Source of the DNA: CAIYRG01 sp035318785
Lineage (GTDB): Bacteria > Pseudomonadota > Alphaproteobacteria > Micropepsales > Micropepsaceae
Length of the DNA stretch: 11,939 bases
Direction of reading: 5' to 3'
Assembly: GCA_035318785.1 (NCBI GenBank)
Contig: DATHDZ010000057.1
Coordinates: 1-11,939, forward strand
The position numbers and the translations under genes are program-made. Below, one piece after another: positions 1 through 6,752 of the stretch. Below the pieces are notes generated by a model. It saw only the letters and a list, made by a program, of their open reading frames with translations, was not told the origin of the DNA and did no database searches. Numbering within the stretch: position 1 is the stretch's first letter; every line of letters begins with the position of its first letter.

Positions 1-1484
1 AGCAGCGGCAGCATCGGCAGGCACACCCAGAACATCAGCAGGAAGTCATTGGCATAGGCCGCCACGAGCGCGTGGTGCTGAATCTGCGCTTCGATGCCCT
101 GGGCTCCGAACGGCGTGGTGGGGCCCAAGAACAGACCGGCCGCGCCGGATTGTAGCGCGCGATTGAAGGGCGTGACCTGTTCGGCGAATTGCGAGTGAAG
201 GACTTGCACGCTCCGGGCGAGGAACGCCGACGTCGCGGTGATGCCGATGGCGCTGCCGATATTGCGCGACAGCGAAAAAAGCGCCGCCGCATCGGTTCTG
301 AGCTTCGGATCTAGGGTGGCGAAGCCCACCACCTGAAGCGGGCTGAAGACGAAGGCAATGCCTGCGCCCTGAATCATCGTGACCACAGAAAGCCGCCACA
401 CGCTGACATCGGGGGTCCATTGAGTCATGTCCCACATGGTGCCTGCAAGGCAGACGACGCCCACGCCCATGAGCATGCGCGGATCGACCAAGCCGCTGAG
501 CCGGCCCGCCACCATCATCATGATCATGGTGCCGATACCGCGCGGCGTCATCAGCAGGCCTGCTTGCGTCACCGAATAGCCGCCGAGATTTTGCAGATAG
601 GGCGGCAGTAAGGCGGAGCTTCCGAACAACACGGCGCCGACGGCGAACATGGTGAAGAATCCCGAAAGGAACCCTGCATCCTTGAAGAGGCGCGGCGGAA
701 TGAACGGCTTGTCGGCCGTGAACATGTGGATGACGAAGATATAAAAGCCCAATCCCGCGAGCACCGCTTCGATGATGATCTCGTAGGAATTGAACCAATC
801 CTGCGAAGAACCCCGGTCGAATGCCAATTGCATCGCGCCTAACCCAAGCGACAGCGCGGCGAAGCCCATCCAATCAAAGCGCAAACTCGCGTCGCGACGC
901 TGTTTGCCCAGGAACAGCACCAGCCCTGCGACCGCGACGATACCGAAGGGCACGTTGATGAAGAACACCCAACGCCAATCGTAAAGATCGGTCAGATAGC
1001 CGCCAAGCGTGGGACCCAGAATGGGCCCAATCATTACGCCGGTCGCCCACACCGCCATCACCATGCCGCGTTGCTGCGGCGGATAGAGGTCGAGCATGAT
1101 GGATTGCGAAAGCGGCACCAGGGCGGCACCGAAACATCCCTGCAGAAAACGGAACACGACCTCCTGTGGCAGATTCTGCGCGAGACCGCAGGCCATGGAC
1201 GTGACCGTAAAGCCGACAAGACAGACGATGAAGAACTGCTTGCGGCCGAAGCGGGACGCGAGCCATCCGACGGGCGCAGTCAGAATCGCCGCTGCGATCA
1301 CATAGGATGTCAGAACCCAGGTGATCTGATCCCGGCTTGCGCCAAGACTCCCCTGCATATGCGGCAGAGCGACATTGGCGATGGTGTTATCCAGCGCCTG
1401 CATCAAGGTCGCGATCATGGTGCAGCCCACCACCAGAACGCGGTGGCGCGTCACCAGGACGTCACCGGAAAGCGTGTCGGCCAT
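1..1484 (-). CDS. emrB: EmrB/QacA-type (DHA2) MFS drug exporter, 3' end cut by window edge
   Basis: This is the proton-driven inner-membrane pump of an EmrAB-type tripartite exporter. I translated the minus strand from the ATG at 1484-1482; 494 codons are present and the frame stays open to the left edge, so perhaps 15-30 C-terminal residues are missing. Family signatures are visible: LDNTIANVALP at residues 31-41 (the DHA2 motif in TM1), GWLASRFGRK at 73-82 (MFS motif A, with Ser where Asp is common), and GVMIGPILGPTLGG at 149-162 (antiporter motif C) followed by the typical W-R-W-x-F-F-I-N-V-P-F stretch. The length fits the 14-TM class. The start overlaps the emrA stop as TGATG and has no clear Shine-Dalgarno, which implies translational coupling. 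The substrate cannot be read from the sequence. DHA2 assignment is firm; the exact name emrB is by operon context. Confidence 0.93.
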   Translation of the reverse strand, partial: MADTLSGDVLVTRHRVLVVGCTMIATLMQALDNTIANVALPHMQGSLGASRDQITWVLTSYVIAAAILTAPVGWLASRFGRKQFFIVCLVGFTVTSMACGLAQNLPQEVVFRFLQGCFGAALVPLSQSIMLDLYPPQQRGMVMAVWATGVMIGPILGPTLGGYLTDLYDWRWVFFINVPFGIVAVAGLVLFLGKQRRDASLRFDWMGFAALSLGLGAMQLAFDRGSSQDWFNSYEIIIEAVLAGLGFYIFVIHMFTADKPFIPPRLFKDAGFLSGFFTMFAVGAVLFGSSALLPPYLQNLGGYSVTQAGLLMTPRGIGTMIMMMVAGRLSGLVDPRMLMGVGVVCLAGTMWDMTQWTPDVSVWRLSVVTMIQGAGIAFVFSPLQVVGFATLDPKLRTDAAALFSLSRNIGSAIGITATSAFLARSVQVLHSQFAEQVTPFNRALQSGAAGLFLGPTTPFGAQGIEAQIQHHALVAAYANDFLLMFWVCLPMLPL

Positions 1485-2581
1485 CAGAAGAGATCGCTGA
1501 GCTTGCGCTTGTGATTGGTGTCGATCGAGACGCTTGTGCTCATGCCGGCGCGTATTGTCGAAATATCTTCGCTGGAATCAAAGGCGATCCTGGCCTGCAG
1601 GCGCTGGACGACCTTCACCCAATTGCCGCTGGAATTTTCCGAGGGCAACACCGAGAACTGTGCGCCTGTAGCCGGCGCAATCGAGGCGACGGTGCCGTGC
1701 CAGACGCGATCGGGGAACGTATCGATGGTGATCTTCACCGGTTGTCCGGGATGGACATAGGTAAGATCGGTCTCCTTCATGTTCGCCGTGATCCATTTGG
1801 CGCCATCCGACACGAGCGCAACCGCACTCGTCGGCACGAAGGCCGCAAGGGATGAGACGATCATCGCACCCGGCTGCAACGAAGAGACTTGCGTCACCGT
1901 GCCGTCATAGGGCGCCTTCACCACGGTATGCTCTAATTGACGTTGCGCCTCGTCGCGCGTGGCCTTGGCCTGCATATAGTCGGGGTGGCTCTCAAGCGGC
2001 GCGCCAATGCGCCCGCCGAGTTTCGCCAATTGCACTTCGGCCTGCTGCTGCAACGATGTCGTCTGGGACTGCGTGGTGTAGAGAGTCGCCTGCGCCTGAT
2101 CGACATTCTGCTGTGCTGTACCGCCGATGCGCAAAAGCGCGTTCTGCCGCTTCAAGGTGGTGTCGGCGAGTGAGACCTGCGCACGCTGCGCCTGGATGTC
2201 GCTCAGCATGCGCTGATAATCCTGCTCCATCGATTTGATGGTCAGCGCGCTCTCGGCCATTTTCGCTTGCGCCTGATCCAGCGCGATCTGAAACGGTTTC
2301 GGATCAAGCCGGAACAGGACGTCGCCCTTGTGGACGCTCTGGCCTTCCTTGACGTCTACCTCCGAAACGATGCCCGAGACATCGGTCGACACCATCAGCT
2401 TGTTGGCGTCGACAAACGCATCGTCCGTGCTGACATAGCGTCCGCCGGTGAGCCAAAAGGCGAGCGCGCCGACGAGGACAATGGCAACTCCGCCCGCCAT
2501 CAGCACGCGGCGCCACCACAGCCGGCGCTCCGGCGCTTTTGCTTTCAATGCTTCCCTGCGATTTTCAACAATGGCGTCCAT
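1484..2581 (-). CDS. emrA: EmrA/HlyD-family periplasmic adaptor of the efflux pump
   Basis: This 365-residue membrane-fusion protein should link the EmrB pump to an outer-membrane channel. A short cytoplasmic N-terminus is followed by one TM helix (about residues 26-45). The segment GGRYVSTDDAFVDAN (46-60) is the typical EmrA start of the periplasmic part. A split lipoyl domain (about 62-95 and 218-245, with VKAPYDGTV at 221-229) flanks a long Gln/Ala-rich alpha-helical hairpin (about 97-217), and a beta-barrel domain follows to the C-terminus. Length is slightly below the roughly 390 residues of E. coli EmrA. A Shine-Dalgarno AGGGA (2588-2592) overlaps the marR stop codon and lies 6 nt before the ATG. 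It shares one base with emrB downstream, so the pair is co-transcribed. No TolC-like gene is in the window. Confidence 0.95.
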   Translation of the reverse strand: MDAIVENRREALKAKAPERRLWWRRVLMAGGVAIVLVGALAFWLTGGRYVSTDDAFVDANKLMVSTDVSGIVSEVDVKEGQSVHKGDVLFRLDPKPFQIALDQAQAKMAESALTIKSMEQDYQRMLSDIQAQRAQVSLADTTLKRQNALLRIGGTAQQNVDQAQATLYTTQSQTTSLQQQAEVQLAKLGGRIGAPLESHPDYMQAKATRDEAQRQLEHTVVKAPYDGTVTQVSSLQPGAMIVSSLAAFVPTSAVALVSDGAKWITANMKETDLTYVHPGQPVKITIDTFPDRVWHGTVASIAPATGAQFSVLPSENSSGNWVKVVQRLQARIAFDSSEDISTIRAGMSTSVSIDTNHKRKLSDLF

Positions 2582-2590
2582 GAAAATTCC

Positions 2591-3046
2591 CTAAGCGCTC
2601 TTAATGTTCGAGCGCGGGTCCCCGGTCAGATTCGCTTTCATCTCCAACAGGCAATCGATGACCGCGTCCAAGCTCTTTGCCGGTATGCCGTCAACGAGCA
2701 GCGAATTCAGTTGGACACGCGCTTTATCGATTTCCTTCAACATCGGTGCGGCAGCATTTGTCAGATGAAGGCGCCAGATCCGGCGATCCGACGGGTCAGG
2801 ACGCCTCTCCATAAATCCGCGCGCTTCAAGGCGGTCGACGAGTCGACCGACCGTGATCGGTTCGACCTCAATCAGGGCCGCGAGTTCGTTTTGAGACATG
2901 CCCGGCTGACGCTCGAGACGCACGAGGATCATCCATTGGGCGCGGGTCATGCCGTGGGTCCGGGCGAGCGCATCGGCGCGCGTCCGCATCAGCCGAGCCA
3001 CATCGGAAAGAACACATACGAGATCGCGATCAAGGGACTGTTTCAT
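2591..3046 (-). CDS. MarR-family transcriptional regulator of the emrAB operon
   Basis: This 151-residue protein is a MarR-type winged-helix regulator, in a family whose members usually bind palindromic operators as dimers and let go when a phenolic or lipophilic ligand binds. The recognition-helix region is SQNELAALIEVEPITVGRLV (51-70). The wing carries the family hallmark D-P-x-D-R-R (84-89, read here as DPSDRR), followed by W-R-L-H-L-T. Flanking helices at about 5-32 and 100-145 would form the dimer interface. It is the first gene of the operon, 9 bp upstream of emrA, an arrangement typical of autoregulated efflux operons. It is divergent from the acylase gene across 156 bp, so it could also control that gene (inference). 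The start has no recognisable Shine-Dalgarno and lies very close to the predicted promoter. Confidence 0.93.
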   Translation of the reverse strand: MKQSLDRDLVCVLSDVARLMRTRADALARTHGMTRAQWMILVRLERQPGMSQNELAALIEVEPITVGRLVDRLEARGFMERRPDPSDRRIWRLHLTNAAAPMLKEIDKARVQLNSLLVDGIPAKSLDAVIDCLLEMKANLTGDPRSNIKSA

Positions 3047-3056
3047 AGCACTGGAG

Positions 3057-3084
3057 AATATAAGCCACGTTATGATATCTGCAA
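3057..3084 (-). promoter_or_regulatory. Candidate sigma-70-type promoter for marR-emrAB
   Basis: On the minus strand a -35 element TTGCAG (3084-3079) and a -10 element TATATT (3062-3057) are separated by 16 bp. The expected transcription start lies about 6-8 nt further on, only 3-5 nt before the marR ATG at 3046, so the message would be nearly leaderless. A small dyad, ATAA-N6-TTAT (3060-3073), overlaps the -10 box and is a possible repressor half-site pair, but it is too short to be convincing alone. Confidence 0.45.
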
Positions 3085-3103
3085 GGGCGTAAGCGGCGGC
3101 TTG

Positions 3104-3131
3104 ACGGTGGAAATCGAGAAAATTTCACCGT
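3104..3131. repeat. 28-bp imperfect inverted repeat in the marR/acylase divergent region
   Basis: The arms ACGGTG (3104-3109) and CACCGT (3126-3131) are perfect complements. The pairing extends inward over AAxT/AxTT, giving 9 matches in 11 positions, plus a G-U wobble if transcribed, around a 6-nt centre. It lies roughly midway between the two divergent genes, where an operator controlling both could sit. It could also be a hairpin in an acylase 5' leader. There is no T-run, so it is not an intrinsic terminator. Confidence 0.35.
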
Positions 3132-3173
3132 GGCCAGGCTTGACCCAGCCGGTCAGATTGCCTGCCTACTGAC

Positions 3174-3190
3174 GGCCGGCCTTTTAAAAG
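3174..3190. repeat. Two adjoining perfect palindromes just upstream of the acylase start
   Basis: GGCCGGCC (3174-3181) overlaps by one base with CTTTTAAAAG (3181-3190). The second ends 12 bp before the acylase ATG, in the place where a ribosome-binding site would be expected; no good Shine-Dalgarno is present there. These may be protein-binding sites or may affect translation initiation. Short GC palindromes are common by chance in such genomes, while the AT-rich 10-mer is less expected. Confidence 0.25.
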
Positions 3191-3202
3191 CCCAAGACCC
3201 CC

Positions 3203-5596
3203 ATGAAACGGTGGCTGCTCCGGATTGGCGTAGGTTTCGTGGCCTTGCTGGTGATGGCGGGGCTGCTCGGGCTGGACTTCGTCCGCTCGTTTCAACGCTC
3301 CGTTCCCTCTTATGACGGCACGCGCAATGTCGCAGGGCTTGGCGCGCCGGTGCAGATCCTGCGTGACCGCTATGCCATCCCGCATATCATCGCCGGCTCA
3401 TTTCCCGATGCCGCGTTCGCGCTGGGTTATGCGCATGCCCAGGACCGGCTCTGGCAGATGGAGACGGCGCGGCGGTTCATCCAGGGCCGCCTTGCGGAAC
3501 TGTTCGGGGCTTCCGCGCTGACCACCGACACCATGATTCGCGCGATGGGCCTTTACGCGGCGGCGCAAGAAGCCGTGAAGCATCTTTCGCCCGACACCCA
3601 GCGCGTGCTTCAGGCCTATGCCGCGGGGGTGAACGCCTATCTCAAGGGTCACAAGGGACCCTGGCCGATCCAATTTGTGCTCGCCGGCGACACGCCGCCG
3701 GAATTGTGGACACCAGCCGATAGTGTCGCGGTGCTCAAAGGCATGGCGATGCAGCTTTCGGGAAACGCCTTTGCCGAAGCGGCTCGCGCCGACCTTATTG
3801 CGGTGCTGGGCCGCAGAAGCGTCGAGGATTTCTTTGCGCCGTTTTCGGCAGCGCCACTGCCCAGCTATCTCGACACGCTCTACAGCCCCACGCAGACGGG
3901 CCAAGCCTATGGCGTCCCGGACATCACCGCCTCCGACAATTGGGTGGTCGATGGCGCGCACAGCGTGACGGGCAAGCCGCTCCTCGCCAATGATCCGCAT
4001 CTGGGACTCACGATTCCGTCGGTCTGGTACCTCGCGCATCTATCTTTTCAGGATGAGGACATTGTGGGCGGAACGCTCGCCGGAATCCCTGCGATCATCG
4101 CGGGGCGCAATCGTCATGTTGCCTGGGGCGAGACGAACACAGGCCCGGACACCGAAGATCTCTATCTCGAGCGCATCAACCCCGATAACCGGCGCGAATA
4201 TCAGGTGCCGGGCGGCTGGGCGGAGTTCGACACGCGGCTCGAGACCATCAAGGTGCGTTTCGGCGCCGACCGCCGGGTTTTGGTGCGTTCCACACGCCAC
4301 GGACCGGTCATGCCGGAGAGCACCACCCTCGGCGGCGCGGTGCCGCCGGGCTATGTGGCGGCTCTGGCTTGGACAGCGCTTGCGCCCGACGACACCTCGC
4401 TGAATGCGGTGCTCGGCATCGACCGGGCCAAAACCACCGCTGAGGCGAAAACCGCCGCCAGGGCTTTCGTCACGCCGATGCAGAACTTCGTTTATGCGGA
4501 TGATTCGGGACATATCGGCCTGATGCTGCCGGGGCGCGTCCCGATAAGGTCCGACAAGAATGATTCCTTCGGCCTTGTACCGGCGCCGGGTTGGGATGGC
4601 CGTTATGACTGGCAAGGCTTCATCCCGCCCGAAGAGATGGCTGCGATCGATGATCCCCCCTCGGGGCGCATCGCCACCGCCAATAACGATACCCGGCCGG
4701 AGGGTTATCGCTATACGCTCACGCGCGAATGGGAAGCGCCTTACCGCTATCACAGGATCGACGAGCTGCTGGCCGCAACAGCGAAACATTCCGAGGCGAG
4801 CTTCAAGGCCATTCAGACCGATATCGTCGATACTTATGCGCTGGACCTCAAGCGGCGTCTGATCGCCGCGGGACCTTTCGCGGGGGCAGATGACCAAGCC
4901 GCGCGGCTGGTCGCGCAATGGGATGGCGCAATGGCGGCGGCGCGGCCCGAGCCGCTGATCTTCACCGCTTGGGCACGCGCTCTGGCCCGGCGGATCTATG
5001 CCGACGAACTGGGTCCGCGGTTCCCCAATTTTTGGGGATATCGGACCGAATTCACGCTGCGCGTGCTCGACAATGTCGAGAACGAAGGGCGCTGGTGCGA
5101 CAACCGTGCCACGCCGGCCATCGAGGACTGCCCCTCCCGGATCCGCCTCGCACTTCACGACGCAGTGGCTGAGCTGAGCACGGAGTTCGGGGCCGATCCT
5201 GTCCGCTGGCGTTGGGGCGATGCGCACAAGGCGATCCATAAGGACCAGGTTTTCGGCAGCATCCCCATCATCAGCGGGTTTTTCAACCGCGAGGTGGAAA
5301 TAGACGGAGGGGCATTCACGCTATTGCGCGCGGATCATGCGATGCGGAGCGAGCAGCCCTACGCGGCGATTCACGGTGCAGGCTATCGCGGAATATACGA
5401 TCTCGCCGACCCGGAGCGTTCGCTTTACGTCGTATCGACCGGGCAATCGGGGAATGTCTTCTCACCGCATTACGATGACCTTCTCGCCGTGTGGGCTAAG
5501 GGGGATTACGTGGCGATCCCTACCCGTGCGGATGCGGTCGCAGCTGCGGCGGTGAACCGCCTGATCCTTCAGCCGGCGAACGCCTCGGGAAAGTGA
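3203..5596 (+). CDS. Penicillin acylase family protein (peptidase S45, Ntn hydrolase), membrane-anchored or exported
   Basis: This 797-residue precursor belongs to the penicillin G acylase / N-acyl-homoserine-lactone acylase superfamily, which cleaves amide bonds using an N-terminal Ser freed by autoproteolysis. Residues 1-25 are a basic, then hydrophobic segment (signal peptide or anchor). The alpha-chain motif ILRDRYAIPHI (52-62) and GYAHAQDRLWQME (75-87) are typical. The predicted nucleophile is Ser244 in TASDNWVVDG (242-251), followed by GKPLLANDPHLGL (257-269). RHGPV (365-369) and the catalytic-Asn motif ATANND (491-496) are present, as is W-E-A-P-Y-R-Y-H-R-I (510-519). The length is normal for the family and no key residue is missing. 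The substrate (beta-lactam, AHL or other amide) cannot be decided from sequence. It is divergent from marR-emrAB. No strong Shine-Dalgarno precedes the ATG; it was chosen because it gives a complete signal segment. Confidence 0.93.
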   Translation: MKRWLLRIGVGFVALLVMAGLLGLDFVRSFQRSVPSYDGTRNVAGLGAPVQILRDRYAIPHIIAGSFPDAAFALGYAHAQDRLWQMETARRFIQGRLAELFGASALTTDTMIRAMGLYAAAQEAVKHLSPDTQRVLQAYAAGVNAYLKGHKGPWPIQFVLAGDTPPELWTPADSVAVLKGMAMQLSGNAFAEAARADLIAVLGRRSVEDFFAPFSAAPLPSYLDTLYSPTQTGQAYGVPDITASDNWVVDGAHSVTGKPLLANDPHLGLTIPSVWYLAHLSFQDEDIVGGTLAGIPAIIAGRNRHVAWGETNTGPDTEDLYLERINPDNRREYQVPGGWAEFDTRLETIKVRFGADRRVLVRSTRHGPVMPESTTLGGAVPPGYVAALAWTALAPDDTSLNAVLGIDRAKTTAEAKTAARAFVTPMQNFVYADDSGHIGLMLPGRVPIRSDKNDSFGLVPAPGWDGRYDWQGFIPPEEMAAIDDPPSGRIATANNDTRPEGYRYTLTREWEAPYRYHRIDELLAATAKHSEASFKAIQTDIVDTYALDLKRRLIAAGPFAGADDQAARLVAQWDGAMAAARPEPLIFTAWARALARRIYADELGPRFPNFWGYRTEFTLRVLDNVENEGRWCDNRATPAIEDCPSRIRLALHDAVAELSTEFGADPVRWRWGDAHKAIHKDQVFGSIPIISGFFNREVEIDGGAFTLLRADHAMRSEQPYAAIHGAGYRGIYDLADPERSLYVVSTGQSGNVFSPHYDDLLAVWAKGDYVAIPTRADAVAAAAVNRLILQPANASGK

Positions 5597-5600
5597 TTCG

Positions 5601-5614
5601 GGCGGAAAACCGCC
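5601..5614 (+). other. Small hairpin just after the acylase stop
   Basis: GGCGG-AAAA-CCGCC lies 4 nt after the acylase TGA. It is a 5-bp GC stem with a 4-nt loop. An A-run rather than a T-run follows, so it is not a standard intrinsic terminator on the plus strand. It may stabilise the 3' end of the acylase message. The rest of the gap to motB (5615-5733) holds only one more small dyad, CTCGC-N6-GCGAG (5674-5689), and no convincing promoter. Confidence 0.25.
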
Positions 5615-5733
5615 AAAACGCGGGCTTGCGCCCAGGCTGTCCTCAACAGATCCTTAAGGGCTGTCGTTCATTCTCGCCATTAAGCGAGCGCCGGCTCATG
5701 GAAGCCGCGCCGAGGCGATGGGTGGGTAGCAGA

Positions 5734-6669
5734 ATGGCTGACGAAAGCCCCGTCATCATCAAACGGATCAAGAAGGCGGCTGCCCACGGCCGTCATGGCG
5801 GCGCCTGGAAAGTTGCTTACGCCGATTTCGTCACCGCGATGATGGCGTTTTTCCTGCTGATGTGGCTGATCAACACGACCACGCCAGAGCAGAAGCGCGG
5901 CATCGCCGATTATTTTGCGGCGCAGAACATCTCCAAATCCACTTCGGGTGCGGGCGGCGTGCTGGCCGGCACGGTGTTCTCACAGGAAGGCGCGCGCTTA
6001 GGCGGCGCGATGTCGCCGGTGAACAAGATGACCCCGCCCAAGCCCAGGGAAGAGACGCTGTCCAAGACCGCCGGCCCGACCAAAGGCGGTTCGACAGAGG
6101 CTCAGGGCGAGGCAACCCAGAATCAGGACAAGAGCGACGACCGGATGGAGCGCCAGATGCCCTCCGAGGAGCACCGCCTGTTCGAGCAAGCGCAGATATC
6201 GCTGCGTCAGGCTATGCAGCAAATGCCGGACATTGCGGAACTCTCGCGCAACATCATCATGACCGAGACGCCGGAAGGCCTGAACATCCAGCTGGTGGAT
6301 GAAGCGGGTCTGGCGATGTTCCAGCCGGGGACGGCGAACCTCTACCCGAAAACGCGCGTCCTGCTGCAGCAAGTGGCCAAGATCGTCGACCGGCTGCCCA
6401 ACCGGATCGCGATCACCGGCCATACCGATGCCGCCAAATTCGTGGGTCCAAACGGGCTTACGAATTGGGAGCTTTCGGCCGGAAGGGCCAACGCCGCGCG
6501 GGCCGTGCTGGCGACGGAAGGAATCGACTCTGATCGGGTGTTTGAAGTATCGGGCAAAGCGGGTTCGGATCCCCTCCTCCCCGACGACCCCTATGCCTCG
6601 TCAAACCGCCGAATCAGCATCCTATTGATGCGCGAGGCGCCGGTGGTCCCGCCCGGCCATAAACTCTAG
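5734..6669 (+). CDS. motB: Flagellar motor stator protein MotB
   Basis: MotB forms the proton-driven stator with MotA and anchors it to peptidoglycan. From the ATG at 5734 the protein has 311 residues. The basic N-terminus runs into HGGAWKVAYADFVTAMMAFF (21-40), the single TM helix, with Asp31 as the proton-binding residue (Asp32 in E. coli MotB). A polar linker rich in Lys, Glu, Gln and Gly follows (about 84-145). The OmpA-like peptidoglycan-binding domain covers about 165-300, with ITGHTDA (227-233), N-W-E-L-S-A-G-R-A-N-A-A-R (244-256) and NRRI (291-294). The frame is open back to a GTG at 5593 overlapping the acylase stop, and there is an ATG at 5698, but M-A-D-E-x-x-I-I-K is the usual start in this group. 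No motA or other flagellar gene is in the window. OmpA-domain plus TM identity is certain; a flagellar role is very likely. Confidence 0.93.
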   Translation: MADESPVIIKRIKKAAAHGRHGGAWKVAYADFVTAMMAFFLLMWLINTTTPEQKRGIADYFAAQNISKSTSGAGGVLAGTVFSQEGARLGGAMSPVNKMTPPKPREETLSKTAGPTKGGSTEAQGEATQNQDKSDDRMERQMPSEEHRLFEQAQISLRQAMQQMPDIAELSRNIIMTETPEGLNIQLVDEAGLAMFQPGTANLYPKTRVLLQQVAKIVDRLPNRIAITGHTDAAKFVGPNGLTNWELSAGRANAARAVLATEGIDSDRVFEVSGKAGSDPLLPDDPYASSNRRISILLMREAPVVPPGHKL

Positions 6670-6681
6670 CTGCAAATTTGC

Positions 6682-6711
6682 TTGGCGCGCGGCGCGCTTC
6701 CCGTTCATAAT
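6682..6711 (+). promoter_or_regulatory. Candidate promoter for bpt
   Basis: A -35-like TTGGCG (6682-6687) and a -10-like CATAAT (6706-6711) are separated by 18 bp, just after the motB stop. The start of transcription would be near 6718. That leaves no room for a ribosome-binding site before the GTG at 6723, but gives a leader of about 34 nt ahead of the TTG at 6753. The spacer includes the GC dyad GCGCGC-G-GCGCGC. Confidence 0.35.
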
Positions 6712-6741
6712 TCGCCTTATTCGTGCCCAAGCGCCCATGGC

Positions 6742-6745
6742 GAGG
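6742..6745 (+). promoter_or_regulatory. Ribosome-binding site that decides the bpt start
   Basis: GAGG lies 7 nt before the TTG at 6753-6755. No comparable purine-rich stretch precedes the GTG at 6723. Together with the usual N-terminus of the family (M-T-x-x-x) this favours the TTG start. Confidence 0.5.
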
Positions 6746-6752
6746 CGGGACT

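Noticed and set aside
46..1266. Long Arg/His-rich open frames on the minus strand (46-873 and 874-1266) and a plus-strand frame at 1071-1514
   Set aside because: They are out-of-frame readings of emrB, whose true frame gives clear MFS motifs and has no stop before the left edge.
2267..3172. 301-codon open frame on the plus strand
   Set aside because: It is antisense to emrA and marR, which have unambiguous family motifs; its product has no protein-like character.
4040..5239. 399-codon open frame on the minus strand
   Set aside because: It is antisense to the well-supported acylase. Long antisense frames are expected in GC-rich coding DNA.
5654..5685. Flagellar sigma-28-like promoter before motB (TTAAGG... 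GCCATTAA)
   Set aside because: The -10 differs from GCCGATAA at two positions and the spacing is wrong.
5593..5733. N-terminal extension of motB from a GTG overlapping the acylase stop
   Set aside because: The added 47 residues are not MotB-like, and M-A-D-E-S-P-V-I-I-K matches the usual family start.
6683..6700. GCGCGC-G-GCGCGC dyad after motB as a terminator
   Set aside because: No T-run follows, and it falls inside the spacer of a plausible bpt promoter.
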